Shown here piece after piece: positions 34,815-47,394 of a stretch of DNA of 64,000 bases. The notes below the pieces were generated by a model that saw only the letters and a program-made list of their open reading frames with translations, ran no database searches and was not told the DNA's origin. Source of the stretch: Platycnemis pennipes. Lineage: Eukaryota; Arthropoda; Insecta; Odonata; Platycnemididae. The translations under genes were made by a program, and so were the position numbers. Location of the stretch: the NCBI GenBank assembly GCA_933228895.1, contig OW121848.1:136170615-136234614 (forward strand). Direction: 5' to 3'. Position 1 is the stretch's first letter. Each line of letters opens with the position of its first letter.

Positions 34815-36950
34815 CTCCCTCAAGTATCTAATACTGGTGTGAATCCAATTTCCTTCGTTTACGATCACTCTTTTTAATTTACTCTGTCGAAATTCGTATG
34901 AATATGAGAGAGGACATAATATGATGAATGCAAATTACCAATCATCCAGCGTACATATAAGGAAACTTTCTGAGTTGATTCGGCTGGATGAAAAAATACT
35001 CTGGACACTTTTAAACTCATGCAAGATAATCAGGAGTCTAAAGGTAGTGTAGTTGATGGAAGCGACCGATACTTTGTTCTTTGCCCTTTGCTGTTCTGCC
35101 ACGAGGGCGGTTTCGGTTGTTGATTCACAGACTTCCCAGCCTCAATTCCCCGATATGATATCCCGGCTACCTGTCCGGTCACTAACACAAGGTGATGTCT
35201 TGTTATTGATATTCACACCGGTAACTGGTTTTGCACAAGACTCGTCACGCGACCAACGAGGAAAGTGTATTCACTCCCGAGAGTAGGAAAATCCGCGTCG
35301 TCCGCCAATGAGAGGCGTCCGTACTCGCGAATCATCGATGGCAAAAAAATACAAAAAAGAGGGCTTAAATAACACCGGACAAGATGTTTACCGACTCCCG
35401 TGTTTGTGGACGACAGTGAAGAGAAAGTTGTGAGCACGTTCATGGCCATTTGCGAAAGGAGACTCGATACGCATTCGCGATCGAGCTCTCGATGAGTGAG
35501 TTCACGACGCGATTTCGTTTATCGCGACAATCAAAATCGCAGTCAAATCAATGCGCAGCACCGGAGATCGAAATTAAAAAGCGAGCGGTCCGTGAAATAG
35601 ATCGCTCGATTTTCACAGTGTGGATAGAAAGATTTTATGAATATTGCTAATATCTCAAGCGGGAGTGTCGCATGAGGCGAAGAAAAAATGATAAATTCTG
35701 TGTTTATCTACAGTCCTCGCTTGTCTCCAATCGCGTACCGCAACGCTGACTTCTCAGCAGTGAGAGAGAAACTGGATATCGTCCGTTTCCGCGAACTTTA
35801 AGGAAGGAGTCTGTATCGAATTATCTGCTCCACGGCACATGGCACCAACTAGAACTGGACGGTATTTCTTTGTATTGATTTAAAATCAATAGGTACCTTT
35901 AAATGTTGAAATTTTAAAATCAGCTTGTTGAAATTACAATATACTTTATCAAGTATTGTACATAGATTCGAATTGCTACATCAGTGCATTAATATGAATA
36001 TTAACATTCGATATTCCAGTTTCATAGAACTGAAATTTGGAATTTGTCAAACAGGTATAATCAATTGAATCAGAGCTCAATAAGACATTTATCACAGCGA
36101 TCACCTCGAACAGAGTGCCATTTGTACTTCTCTTTAGAAATAGTGGGAACCTTTGCGTTTACACTTGGACTTTCTCTGGGAAAAACGCATAGATATTTAT
36201 TTATCTTCTGCGTGGTCAACGAGGGCTTCATTCCTGTCTCTGTGTGATGTCTTAGTGATCGCCATGTGTAACTTATTCTCTTCACCTTTCGTTATAATGG
36301 CCATTTGAAATCAAAATGCATATTTAAAATATGTCTTGTATAATCCTAATTACTCCTTATTATTTGTGTAATCGTAATCCTAATTAATCCTTATCCTGAA
36401 TACGCTAATATAACAGTACATTGCATTAGAAGAAATCATTTAAAAAAAACAATACTTCCACATATCAACGGAGAAAAATATTGGTTTCCTTAATCAATAT
36501 TGAAATACCGACTCTCAATATATATTACCCTTAATATACAATATCCGATAATGATATTAACATTACAATCGATAACTCCGGATGTTGATCATTGAATAAT
36601 GACTTAAAATACCACCCAGCTCCAGCAGCAATCATCAACGCTTTGCTTCATTAAGGGTAAGGTGAATGAGTGCGCACCGACAAGGCGGAAGCACGTCTGC
36701 CGTAGACTCTTAAGACGCACTGGCCTTTGTTTCTTAAATTAGCCTGGTTAGTCTTGGGACGCCATCATTTGGCAACACTCGCGTCTCTCGAGTCGTCGTC
36801 TGGTCCCGAATTTAAGCTTGAAAAGTTTATTTAAAAGTATACTCCCTCGTAAAGCTGTGCTCCCTCATTTCACTAGTGTCTCTTTTTCATGAATTTCGAC
36901 CATGTTGTTATTTTTAAAAATGTAGTACTAGGTGGAACCAGGTGGACATT
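34815..36950. other. No gene seen; CpG-rich patch at 35270-35630
   Basis: The patch contains CATTCGCGATCGAGCTCTCG and CGACGCGATTTCGTTTATCG and carries short frames on both strands, with no domain. The rest is AT-rich. Confidence 0.4.
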
Positions 36951-36984
36951 ATTAATCACCCCTAGTGGTCAATCGTAAGACTAA

Positions 36985-37250
36985 TTCGACCCAGCACGAT
37001 TCCTCTATCGGCCAGATTCTTCGTGTTTGTTACATGATTCTATTTTCCATCCTTTTACCAGGCTATCTTCATCAAGCCATCACGTCTGAAGATATGGTCA
37101 ATTAGATTGTCCTGTCTAATTTTTTATAGTTTTCCATCGGAATTATTTTGTCTCTCCCGCCCATACCAGAACTCCTTCGTTTGTTACTCTTCCTAACCGT
37201 ATTATCTTAATTATTGTTTTGTGGCACCACATTTTAAAAAAATGGACATT
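36985..37250 (-). pseudogene. LINE family-1 C-terminal fragment (minus)
   Basis: The minus strand reads MWCHKTIIKIIRLGRVTNEG then a degraded LKTLKR..NLI..HT and ends with GGCTTGATGAAGA, matching the EMWCYRRMM..DRV..EEVLRR segment at 17.0 kb. Confidence 0.62.
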
Positions 37251-37309
37251 TCAGGCTAACATGCACGAAATCGCAAAATGTCACGTCATGTGAGTTTGAA
37301 CATTCTTCT

Positions 37310-37566
37310 GTTCAGATATTCTCTGTATATCGTGTTCTGCGTCCGCGTATGTTGACTGGGGGTGACAACAGTTACAACCTTACAACAGACAAAAGAATCA
37401 TCCAATCACAGCGCAGCACGGACTCTACCAGCCCGATATAAGACGGCGAAAAAGCAGCTTTCCTCATCTTCGACCTGAAGACGCTAGCAGGACGGCTAGC
37501 GAAACTGTTGTCACCCCCAGTCAACATACGCGGACGCAGAACCCGATATGCAGAGAACATCTGAAC
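37310..37566. mobile_element. Foldback element, 64-bp arms, 129-bp loop
   Basis: Arms 37310-37373 and 37503-37566 are complementary with three visible mismatches (shared GTCCGCGTATGTTGACTGGG and GGTGACAACAGTT). The loop carries AATCACAGCGCAGCACGG and GACGGCGAAAAAGCAG. No target duplication seen. Confidence 0.78.
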
Positions 37567-37569
37567 GAC

Positions 37570-38560
37570 GCCGCGGAAACCTTCGCACCAATTCTTCTTT
37601 TCAGTTTCCCATAACCTTCAGTTTCACCCTGATTGAACTACTAATAACTCGATTCATATACAACTCGATAACATATCTAGATTCACTACGTGGAAAATTT
37701 TAAATAAAGACGGCATAATTTCAGATATTTGAGTCCTACGGGTCGTGATTTTTAAAAAGGTCTCAGCGTAATTCATAGCGTTTTCTTCACATTCTTTTAC
37801 GCTAATTATAATTCCCGAATCCATGCATACAAAGGGAGGCTGAAGGCACGTTGATGATTACTTAATTCAAAGACCAATTATGAAGGCAAAGAAGAGAGAT
37901 TGGCTGCACCTATAAGAGTTTCGAAGCTAAGTTGTTATCAGCTAGTGTGATGAGGAAGACAAAATGATGATCAATCATTCTGTAGGTACATACATAGATA
38001 GGGAGTTGATAGGATCAAGGTTCCTCACGGAAGCAAAGTTTGACAAAGCAAAAATAATGAAATGTAAAGTGATAGTCCTGCCTTTTTTAGTGCTTCCATT
38101 ATTAAAATCCCCCATCTTACTCAGGAAACTTGGTCAATAAGGAAATCATGGAGGCTTTTCAAGCGGCTGTGCGGATTTCAAAGCTAGAGTTCGGTTTAGC
38201 TACCGGTTAGGTTACGTTGCATTCTTGAAAATCCAGAAACATACCAAGCATACATAGGAGCTATGCTAGCAAATGGTAACAATTTTACATCCTCCTCGAT
38301 CATTTTTTCCGGGAAATTAAATCTGTGGACTTGTGAAAATGCTTAATTATCTTGCAATACACTAAATTCTGGATCAAAAAAATAAGATAAATTCTCTAAC
38401 ATGTATAGTGCATTTGAAGTTGCACCATGAATGTAGGGTCTTTAATTGTGGTATCCGGAACTTACCTAATGCTGCCATTTTTTTTACTTCCAAGACATCC
38501 ATATGATTCATACTAGCAATATTGTCATTTCCTTTGCGACTATGATATTCTTCTTTCGTT
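37570..38560. other. No gene seen
   Basis: AT-rich, chance frames only. Confidence 0.45.
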
Positions 38561-38564
38561 TCTT

Positions 38565-38760
38565 ATCTACATTATGTAATACCCTTGCGAGCCACCGCGA
38601 AGGTGTGTGGCTCATGTGTAAAGACGTTTTCAGCTATGATTCTTATAGGTATTCTTTTAGTAAACTATTCTCTTATTCCTTGTTGATTGGTTGTGATAGG
38701 TTTTTCCTGCTTCTCTTTCGACATCCGTCTATCCCTCATACTGCGGTGACCTGAACGATG
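38565..38760 (-). mobile_element. LINE family-2-like 3' end (minus)
   Basis: TATCTACATTATGTAATACC then CGAGCCACCGCGAAGGTGTG and TGGCTC: the conserved 3' hairpin and tail with diverged flanks. Confidence 0.55.
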
Positions 38761-38769
38761 ACACGACGC

Positions 38770-40250
38770 GCCTCCCTAGCGGCGCGGTGCGGACGGTAAT
38801 TTGAACCGTTTAGAATTTTTATTGACACATCCGGATGCAATTGACTTCTGATTTTTTTATCCTGCCAACTTCCGGACGAGAACCCTCGCAAACCTCATTA
38901 TGGATTTTATCGGCAATTTTCGCGTCGGCGCCCGACGCTCGAATAACTAAAATTACAATGACAATGGTAGGATTTTGTAAATACATATTACACACGCGTA
39001 TTTTAAATACAACCCCAAAAATGCATTAAGTCCGAGGCATTTGCTCTGACAATTTAAATATAGTTCAACAATTTTATTTTTCTGACACATTATTCTCACG
39101 TGGCCTGTACTTTACCAAATTATCTTTCTCAACCTTTCATGTCAATCGACCTAACAATGATAACTCTATGCTTCTCTTGTGCACTATAAGTGATTTCCAT
39201 TAAGATATGGATGACAAATGCACATTTAAATGTGCTATATATGCTCATTCCCCAGGACATATTCACATTGAAGTAATGTACAGTTATTTAGTTGTATTTA
39301 CCATGCATTTTATTAAAACCCATTTCCTGAGAACTTTTCCAATGAGTTGGAAATATCCCGTTATTCTGCATATATAATGTGGTTATTAAAATGACAAAAA
39401 TACATCCCAGAGGAAATTTTATTAACTTAATACGCATGGAAGAATGCGGGCCTTGAATCTAGGTTTAGCTTTTCGTTCGCCGTTATCGTTTCGTAGAACA
39501 TCAAATACTGAGATATAAAATGAAAGTGCATCTATAGATTACGGCGAAGGATCAAATAGGTGTGTGTCAGAAGAAATATAGGGAATAGCAGTCATCTCAC
39601 AGATTTAGAACAAAATATTCGATTCACGAAAGAAGTTCCGGCGAAAAGTCGGAAGCGAGTTCGCCGTTCAACGACGCACAAGATTGACGTTGATCGTTGA
39701 AGGACGCCGTCGAAGGGTCGGTAGGATAAAGCGATTTGTACGGCCAATTATCTTTTTTCTTTGCAGCACGGAATTTTTGCTGATAACACGAAAGAAGAAC
39801 TCTTTCCATTTTTCTACCAGTGAATTAAGCTGATTCCACTACCGGTTTCGACGCGTTGCATCATTTTCAAGCAAGATAGTTTTTGGGTCACTTTATTTAT
39901 TATTTCATCTACACACCTACAAGTGAGAGTGGGCGGTGAAAGGATGAGAAAGGGGAAAAAGAGTTTTTGTAAAAAGTTTTTTCCGCCTCCACCTCATGTG
40001 ACGTATTAATTCAATTTTGGTGAGTCTGATTTTCAAAATATCGACTGAAAAATACGCATACAGTAAGATTATTTATTTAAGTTCATTTATTTACTTTATA
40101 GATTTAAAAATATCTTACAGTAAGTAGCCTTTAGGCTTTAAGATTGTCTTCCAAGAATTAGGTTATTTTTTTCGAGAAAGCGAGTATTCTATTTAGGTAT
40201 CTACTTCATCTAGGGTTGGTGTTAGTAGTATATACGGAGTATTATACCAG
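38770..40250. other. No gene seen; one ACCGGTTTCG motif
   Basis: CTACCGGTTTCGACGCGTTG and CATCATTTTCAAGCAAG at 39839-39875 match the motif layout described for the foldbacks. No complementary arm was found nearby. Confidence 0.45.
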
Positions 40251-40254
40251 GGGA

Positions 40255-40335
40255 TAGAGCATTAAGCCACCGACCGGAAGTCGCCGGTTTGAATCCGGTA
40301 GAGTCCTTAGGCCATTTGTACTCAACCTGTACGAC
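40255..40335 (+). mobile_element. tRNA-like SINE head
   Basis: GGGATAGAGCATTAAGCCAC (A-box side) and GTCGCCGGTTTGAATCCGGT (B-box); acceptor stem absent. Confidence 0.48.
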
Positions 40336-40339
40336 TTTC

Positions 40340-41755
40340 TGGATACCTACCAGATTATTAACAGACTACCACAGGTAGAACAGGTAAGGGAGATATGCGT
40401 ATTTTACTCACCGTGACGCTTACTATACCTGCTTGGAGAGTTCTACCTTCACTAACCATCACAACATGCTTGCTGAGTACTGACTGAGATTAATGTCTAA
40501 ATGCTTATTTTAGGCGTCGATTTCAAGTTCAACTTGATTCCTCGTTAAGTTCATATAGCAGTGCAAAGCAATGAACCGAAAAGCTTAACGGCTTGAATAC
40601 AGTTATATTTAGTCATCAGTAATCTCCACTGATTAGCCATACTTCCCGGCGGTTAAGCCAATCGTACTATTCGAAAGATACGCATTTAGAAAGGAGATTG
40701 GCTCCAATTAAATAAAATCCACAAATTATAGGAGGGTTCAAAGTCAATGCTTTTCTCTGAATATAACATTACTTATATGATTCAATGAGAAGACTCGCTC
40801 CAATCAAATCATTCAGCATGTTATTTTCATCCATTCGCTAGCGTTCTTCCGCCATTAATGAATCTTTTGGATGACTAATAACGTTGACCGTACCTTAACG
40901 TTAACCGAAAATTGATGGAGAATTAAAGGACGTACTTAAGGACGGCTTATGCTGAGGAGAACCACAAATGGATGAAATTGGGCCTAAGGAGAGTTTGTGT
41001 CAGACTCGCAGAATAAAATAACTTCCCTTACTTCTTACTTAGCATCATCAATTAAACCAGTTTTTTCCGTAACTTTTCTCTATTGAGTCGTATCCCAATA
41101 TCAGACACAAAAACATAAGCGTCTCAATTTTTCATAGTTTTCTCCAGGCCGTACAATAAAACTGGCGTAATGAGATAAAAAATTACTTCAGAAGCGAATT
41201 CGCAAATTGAGCAATGTTTTTATGGGTCTTCTCTTTCTACCTTCATGGTACATACATACCTCACAGCCCAACGCGTCACACCTACCTACTTTTACGGTTA
41301 TCCCAGCATGCCTGATTTTCACTTCTACGGTATTGGATGGTGAGAAATGCTCATTTATGTACCTACCTACTCACTGTGCACACTTTCATTTGTAGATTGT
41401 ACCTTCACACAACCAGATACCGATCTACTTTCATGCGTGCGCCATATTATATCTTTGTCAAACCTACAATCTTTCACAAGCAGATAACCAAAGTACACAA
41501 TATGATCCACTTATCCCTTCACTTCTCTGTTTAATCCTCGTTGTTTAATCACTTTTTCCAGTTTCTTTCTCCAATTCTTATCAAACGCGATTTTCAGCCT
41601 GCTATTGTTAAACTTAATGTTACAATGGGGGCGTTTACTCGGAACCGAAATCGCAATTTTGTACACGAAATCGTTAGATGGAAACGAAAAACGAATTTTA
41701 GTGAAAAAATTAATCTTCTAACCACAACCATTCACTCATAAATCAAAAATTAAAA
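40340..41755. other. No gene seen
   Basis: Short frames at 41207-41741 are not recognisable. Confidence 0.42.
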
Positions 41756-41759
41756 TAAG

Positions 41760-42050
41760 CAAAAGGTGACGCCCACCGAAAAAACTGCTGTGATAACATT
41801 GACGTCATTTTCCTCCCGTCCTTGACTGCTTTCAGGGGAGGGGGAAGGGAGTGGAGGGGGGTTCTCGGAAGGTCTGCTCGCACAGATGCTGTCGAAATCG
41901 CTCCGATTGGCCGAGTCATCTGTGTCCCCCCCTTTGCGATAAGGCGAAGTAGCTTCGCGGGCTCAGTTGTGATTGGACGAAGTAGATATACGTCAGAGGT
42001 TGCACCACACCCACTTTTCCGAAAGGGTTAAGAACATCAGTTTTTCGCCG
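41760..42050. promoter_or_regulatory. CpG-richer cluster with CRE and inverted CCAAT motifs
   Basis: ATTGACGTCA (41799-41808; TGACGTCA is the full CRE), two ATTGG words (41910 and 41972, inverted CCAAT) and a G-rich run (GGGGAGGGGGAAGGGAGTGG). No gene is recognisable on either side. Confidence 0.28.
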
Positions 42051-42205
42051 CTTATAACTCGGGAAATAATTGTCGGATAAGAAAACGGAAAAATACGGGT
42101 CCTTTTATTTTACAAACTCTATCAGATTCGGCAATAAAAAAAATATGGTAAACGACCCCATTGAACGGAGGGAACTTGACATTCCTTTGTAATATAACGG
42201 TATTT

Positions 42206-42613
42206 TTATTCTAATACATCGTAATGAGCAACTATACCCACATATACTTCACGGGCGAGGATGCTGATGCAAAAAATATCAGTCCACACCATGCACATTG
42301 GATTGCAGCGTATGGTGAAGGAATGAGGTCGGGAAATATGGGCTGGGTGCAAGGAACGAACGCATCGAGACACCAGTTGAGTTATGCCGAGTGAACGACT
42401 GCAGTCATCCATTGGAGAACTAGGTGTTGGCCATTGCCCATGGGCAAACGCCAACCATGAAAGATGACATAACATACCAGGGGGGAAAAATACAAAGCAC
42501 GAAGAATGGAAGCTGTTTGCTGGCATTTGGTTAGTGGATAAATTAGTGAAGCTTCCATCCAGTGTTGGCAACATTTGATTGGGTTTATACGCTTTTTCCT
42601 TATGACAAAACAA
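42206..42613 (-). CDS. Unidentified open frame, 135 codons
   Basis: One of the longest uninterrupted frames outside the host genes. Cys, His and aromatic content is high (MVWTDIFCISILAREVYVG near the end). I recognise no domain; the overlapping plus strand (IAAYGEGMRSGNMGWVQGT) looks equally protein-like. It may be part of an uncatalogued repeat or chance. Confidence 0.15.
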   Translation of the reverse strand: MFCHKEKAYKPNQMLPTLDGSFTNLSTNQMPANSFHSSCFVFFPPGMLCHLSWLAFAHGQWPTPSSPMDDCSRSLGITQLVSRCVRSLHPAHISRPHSFTIRCNPMCMVWTDIFCISILAREVYVGIVAHYDVLE

Positions 42614-42829
42614 AAATGAAAAATCTAGATTGTATTAAAAGGCAAAAGCCCCGGAATTTCAATATTTCGAATTTAGCTTGTTACTTTTCGGGAAGGGTCG
42701 TATCCCTCAAGGAATCTCTCACAAAACTAATACAGCAAAGCACGCACTATCCGTGTTTTTTTCAGAGGACTCACATCTTTACAGAGATGACCCAGGAGCC
42801 GTTACACTCAGCTGTAATACTTTAAGGTC

Positions 42830-44120
42830 CACAGACGTTATCAGACTGCGACTTTAACGTCATTAAAACTCATCAACCTCACACAAGCAGTCACTTCAGT
42901 TTTCTGGTCTTCGCATCTGAGATAGCTATTTTAAACATCAAAGACTTTCTTTTACCAGCTCATACGTATCAATCCAAACATGCAGCAAAGTTTTTAAGTA
43001 ACATTACATTATCATTCGGATGACCTTTTTTATTAATATTGTAAATTCACGTCCACCTAGGTTACATTTGTTATCAGTACCTACATTGCTCTCCCGAAAA
43101 TGCGAAGGAAAGTGAAATTGAAGACAATTCCAGACATGAAGGGAAAATGAGAGTGAGCTAATTGTTGCCAAGATAGTCTATTTCTTCCGATCTAGAGCTT
43201 GACGGAACATTTCTACCAGTTTGCGCTTGGAAGTTAACTCAAAAAAATGGGTTCCACATCGGCGGGTGTTAACTCGACGCACTAATTGCTTTAATGCATA
43301 CATACACACATACTTGCAGTTCGTTGTCCGATTGCTGTTGAATCAGAGCTGATTACGGATAAGCAGCGGGCGTTACAGGAATTGTAAATAAAGACTCAAG
43401 TACCAAAACGAAATTCCCGCTTGCAATTCCTTGATTAAGGGTCTGCTTACATTTTGATTTGAGGGGGAGGGTTATCACTGGCTTCCGAGTGATTTGCTGA
43501 CATGATCCGCGTTCGGTATGCCGAAAAACTGCGTTCCGTAGCAGCACGCTCCTTGGCGGATTCAGTTGTGTGAACAAGTCATGTTTATTCTTCCTCGCGC
43601 CAGGTGGGCTTTTATACATTCGATTTCTTCCGAAGGAGGCAGTCAGGAGCTTTTTGACTCCAGTCCCTTTTGGTTAGGACTTTTTTCAGAGCTAACTCAC
43701 GGGCGAGCAACGGATTTTTATTCCCGTTGCATCGTGAAAATCTGTTAATCCTCAGAGTCTGAGCTTTTAGAACGTTAACATCCTGTGCGTTCATTTACTT
43801 TTATCTCATGCCTGCCTCCCGCGGGCAGGCGTCTCTAGAAAACTCCTCAGTGAAAAGGTTGAGCCTGGCGCTTTTTCAACAGGAAGAGCGTCTTCTACAT
43901 TGGAAATGTATGAACCCGTCAGAACCAGAGTATAATATTAAAAGCATATTTTTCGGAGAGGAACAGATACTTGAAAGTAAAACTGTTCGTGAACTTTCGC
44001 ATTTTTTTCTGAGTTCCTGAATTCCTTCCTTAGTATCACATGCTACAACACTTAAGCTCAGTTAAAATGCCAAATGAGAGCAGAGAAAAATACCCGCGCG
44101 GCCTTGGAAGACTGCAAAGT
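42830..44120. other. No gene seen
   Basis: Overlapping frames of 60-88 codons at 43353-44020 on both strands, no domain. Confidence 0.42.
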
Positions 44121-44126
44121 TTGATG

Positions 44127-44320
44127 GAAAATAATTGGTTAGAGGTACTCGGGTGGGGAAAGTTAAAACTGAACTGCAATCGGTTAAGTTCAGCCATGGT
44201 ACCCCCCGAGGTGAGGTGGGCCTCGGGTCGGATTAGGGTTGGAGTCGAGGTAGGACCCTCATTAGCAGGCTTGACCGTCGGTAGTCCCCACCCGAGTACC
44301 TCTAACCAAATAATTTTCGC
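44127..44320. mobile_element. MITE with ~32-bp inverted ends
   Basis: GAAAATAATTGGTTAGAGGT with ACTCGGGTGGGG at the left is mirrored at 44285-44318. The G+C-rich interior (GTACCCCCCGAGGTGAGGTG, GGTCGGATTAGGGTTGG) differs from the surroundings. TSD unclear. Confidence 0.66.
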
Positions 44321-44324
44321 CTTA

Positions 44325-45095
44325 CATCTGGAATGGCAGCAGCATTTGCGTAATATATCTCCTGAAGTGGAAAAGGCGATTTTGGCTTCTTGCTTTGATT
44401 AAAGTTTCAATTGTAGTGGCTCTCAGACCATATTTAGGACTCTGAACACAAATTCTTCCAACGGATATGCTCATCCAATATTTTAACTCCTTAGAGACAT
44501 ACATAGCCAGCCCGTGCGAAGATACCAGTGGGATTAAGAGTGGTAGAAAAGATGATTTTTATGTAGTTTAGATTGGTAGTGAAAAAAGCAGCAATCTCAA
44601 ATTGAGTTGGAGGTAATCACTTATTTTAATGGCAGAAAAAATATCTATCGATTTTGCAAGACTATCCTAATATTTAGTAAATATTTATCAAATTTAACGC
44701 AAGCCTAAGATAATCTTCACCAGTGGAGATACTTTACTCATTTGATGGCTCTATCTAATCTCCTGAGAAGGGAAGTCAATGTAACACGCCTCATGAAAAT
44801 CTAGTAATCCTCAAGGGGAACAATAAGCTCAGAGAGAGTGACACTTCACAAGTTTTAAAGTTTAAGAACATAGGAAAATGAGTTCATATTAACTTCCAAT
44901 TTTCTCATGTTTATAACTGAGTAACTTTATTGTGCTTGAATACATAAGAAAACTTTCAAGTTTGAAAATTTCTATTCCCCTTCAAAAAAATATTTGGCAT
45001 TTTAAAAAGTATTTCACATGCTATTTTGTATTTATAATGCACTTGGAAAAGGATTTGGAATTTTAAATACTCCTCAAACTGTATTTTGCCCAGCC
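44325..45095. other. No gene seen
   Basis: AT-rich, nothing recognised. Confidence 0.45.
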
Positions 45096-45099
45096 CTAT

Positions 45100-45180
45100 C
45101 TTGAGTACCTTACAATTGCTACCTCGAGGGTGTGTGGAAGGGGGAGAATAGTTACTGAACATGCATAACATTAATGTAGT
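45100..45180 (-). mobile_element. LINE family-2-like 3' hairpin fragment
   Basis: ATTGCTACCTCGAGGGTGTG then TGGAAGGGGGAGAATAGTTA and CTGAACATGCATAAC, as in the 3' UTR copies at 0.43 and 17.4 kb. Confidence 0.5.
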
Positions 45181-45470
45181 TATTGTAATAATACAGCCGA
45201 TTGAAGTAACGTATTAGATATTCACCAGAAAAAATATGCAACTAAATTATCAGTGTGCACGTAGGAACATAATGCTTATTTATGGCTTTGCAATTTGTTG
45301 AAATGTATCAATTTAATTGATTAAAAATGAAGAATTTTTCAGTAACAATGATCCAGTGAATGATGATGACCCTGTTGAGAAAGCTATTGTATTACACTAC
45401 ATGAATAGCGACATAAGTGTGAGAAGAGACACATCTTCGAAAGTCGTTGCTTCGTCTGAAGGGCCTTGAG

Positions 45471-45836
45471 AAGGGGTTCCCAACCGGTGGTACGTAGAAA
45501 CGTTTCAGGTGGTACGTCCGCGTGATACGAGGTATTGGCTAATAAGGGCGTGTGTGATATATGAAATATGTGTGCGTGAGCACGCAAACTTCACTCTGCT
45601 GAGGGTTCAACGGGTATGAAAGCTCGGACGACAATGCCTGTTACGCAGCAGCTACCGAAAGAGTCAACTGGACGTCATCCACGCTGCGAAAATCTTCGAT
45701 CAGCTACAATAAAACAAGACATAGGGCACTTTTCCGACAGTAAATATATGTATCTTAAAAATATAGGACTGTTGGTACGCCAAAATTTCTAAAAATTTCA
45801 AGTGGTACGCAGTTGCTAAAAGGTTGGGAACCCCTG
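45471..45836. mobile_element. hAT-type MITE 'GGGGTTCCCAACC', 366 bp
   Basis: AAGGGGTTCCCAACCGGTGG at the left and AAAAGGTTGGGAACCCCTG at the right; GGTGGTACG words lie just inside both ends (45487, 45516, 45802). Flanking GCCTTGAG and TCTTAGAG may be a worn 8-bp duplication. Confidence 0.72.
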
Positions 45837-45839
45837 TCT

Positions 45840-47385
45840 TAGAGAATGTAATTTTGGGAAATGTTTTTGTTTTGTCCACAACACAATGCTCAAACGAAAA
45901 GGGATTTATTGGTGCGAAAGGGGTAAAAACAAGATTAATTCTTTGGTAATGGTGATGCTTAATTATAACCTGAACAGTTGGACATAAGAGACCTCGAGAT
46001 GCCAACAGGGTGGCTGGGAAAATGTTGTTGTAAACATTCTGACTCTTATGAACGTTCTCAAAGAACGTTCGGGAATCCTACTGGTCGTGGGACGTGGCAC
46101 GCCTTGCCCGGGCTGAGGAGGAGGTGAAGAGCCGGCTTGGAATGTCCGCAACAGGAGGGAAAAAGCGAAAAGGGTTCGTGGTCTTTACGGTAGGTGGGGG
46201 CGCACCTTCCTACTATCACAATGTCTGTTATGTTGTATATTGTTCTGGAAAAAAAGATATGTTAAATATATCCACAGGGTAATCTATCTCCTTAATCTGG
46301 TTTTCCTATCAGAGTGCTCAGTAAGGAGTAAAAGCAAGAATAATTACTTAAGTGGGCTTTCTTGATAAGCCTTGATAATATATTTCTACCTTTAGACTCA
46401 ATTTAAAATTTTAACCTAAGGTCTAATATAGATTCCCATACGAGTTATTCCAGTAAACTTGAGGTCTTCTCTGTGCTAACTCTGATTCCAAAATCAAACC
46501 CGTTTCCTGCAAATCCCATATTCTGGCGGCGTTTTCTGAACGAAGCCTGACCGGGAAGAATTAGCATCGCTTCCTTTTTCTTCAAATAAACGCTTTAACT
46601 TGAAGCTTAATCAACGGTTTGCTAGGCTGATTATTTATCGGATGTTCTTCCGCGACTCTCCAATGCGATGGTGACGGCTGGGCGATTTAATTGAAATCGA
46701 GTTCCTCTGATCGACATGTCACTTAGTTTGATGCTTGTTTATTTTGGGGGAACCACTCTTAAATCATTAGTCAATGAACGCGAATTTTTCCCTAAATTCC
46801 ACTGGGAAACTAAATCCCAGCTGCCAATCAAGGTATCAGTTATTGATTGCGTCTAGGTCTCTAGGTCCTTGGAAAGTGCCTACTTTTCATTGTCATCATG
46901 AATTTTTCCTAGGTATTCATTTTTGCGTCGTAAGCAAAGAGGTGGAGCCCACTGCTAGCATCGGTATTTGCAGGTATAATTCATTCACAGCACGTCATTT
47001 TTGCAGAGAAAGAATAAAAGCCGGACTATTTCTGTACCTTCGGGGACGACAGTCGCGACATTGGAGGTAACTTCATCAGAAACGACCCGTTGTATGCGAC
47101 TCATGAATTTTCTCAACCAAAATTCACCACTAATAACAATAGCAATATAGACGAGCAATCTAGCCATTCGGTATTTTAGGAGAACATGAACAAGTGCACA
47201 TAATGCCCGACCAAACTATTGCATACGTCTAATCATCAACCACCGCACATTTGCCATTGCTGTGGGTTGAAATAACCACCAATGAAAGACAAAAATTTCT
47301 TTTGTATTTTTCGGAGTACACATCTAGAATCATATCTCTTTCAACTGTATCACAATACTTAAGTAATTAGTAGTTATTCGGGTGA
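45840..47385. other. No gene seen
   Basis: Chance frames up to about 100 codons; no domain. GAACGTTCTCAAAGAACGTTC (46049-46069) is a small hairpin. Confidence 0.42.
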
Positions 47386-47394
47386 GGCAACCCA

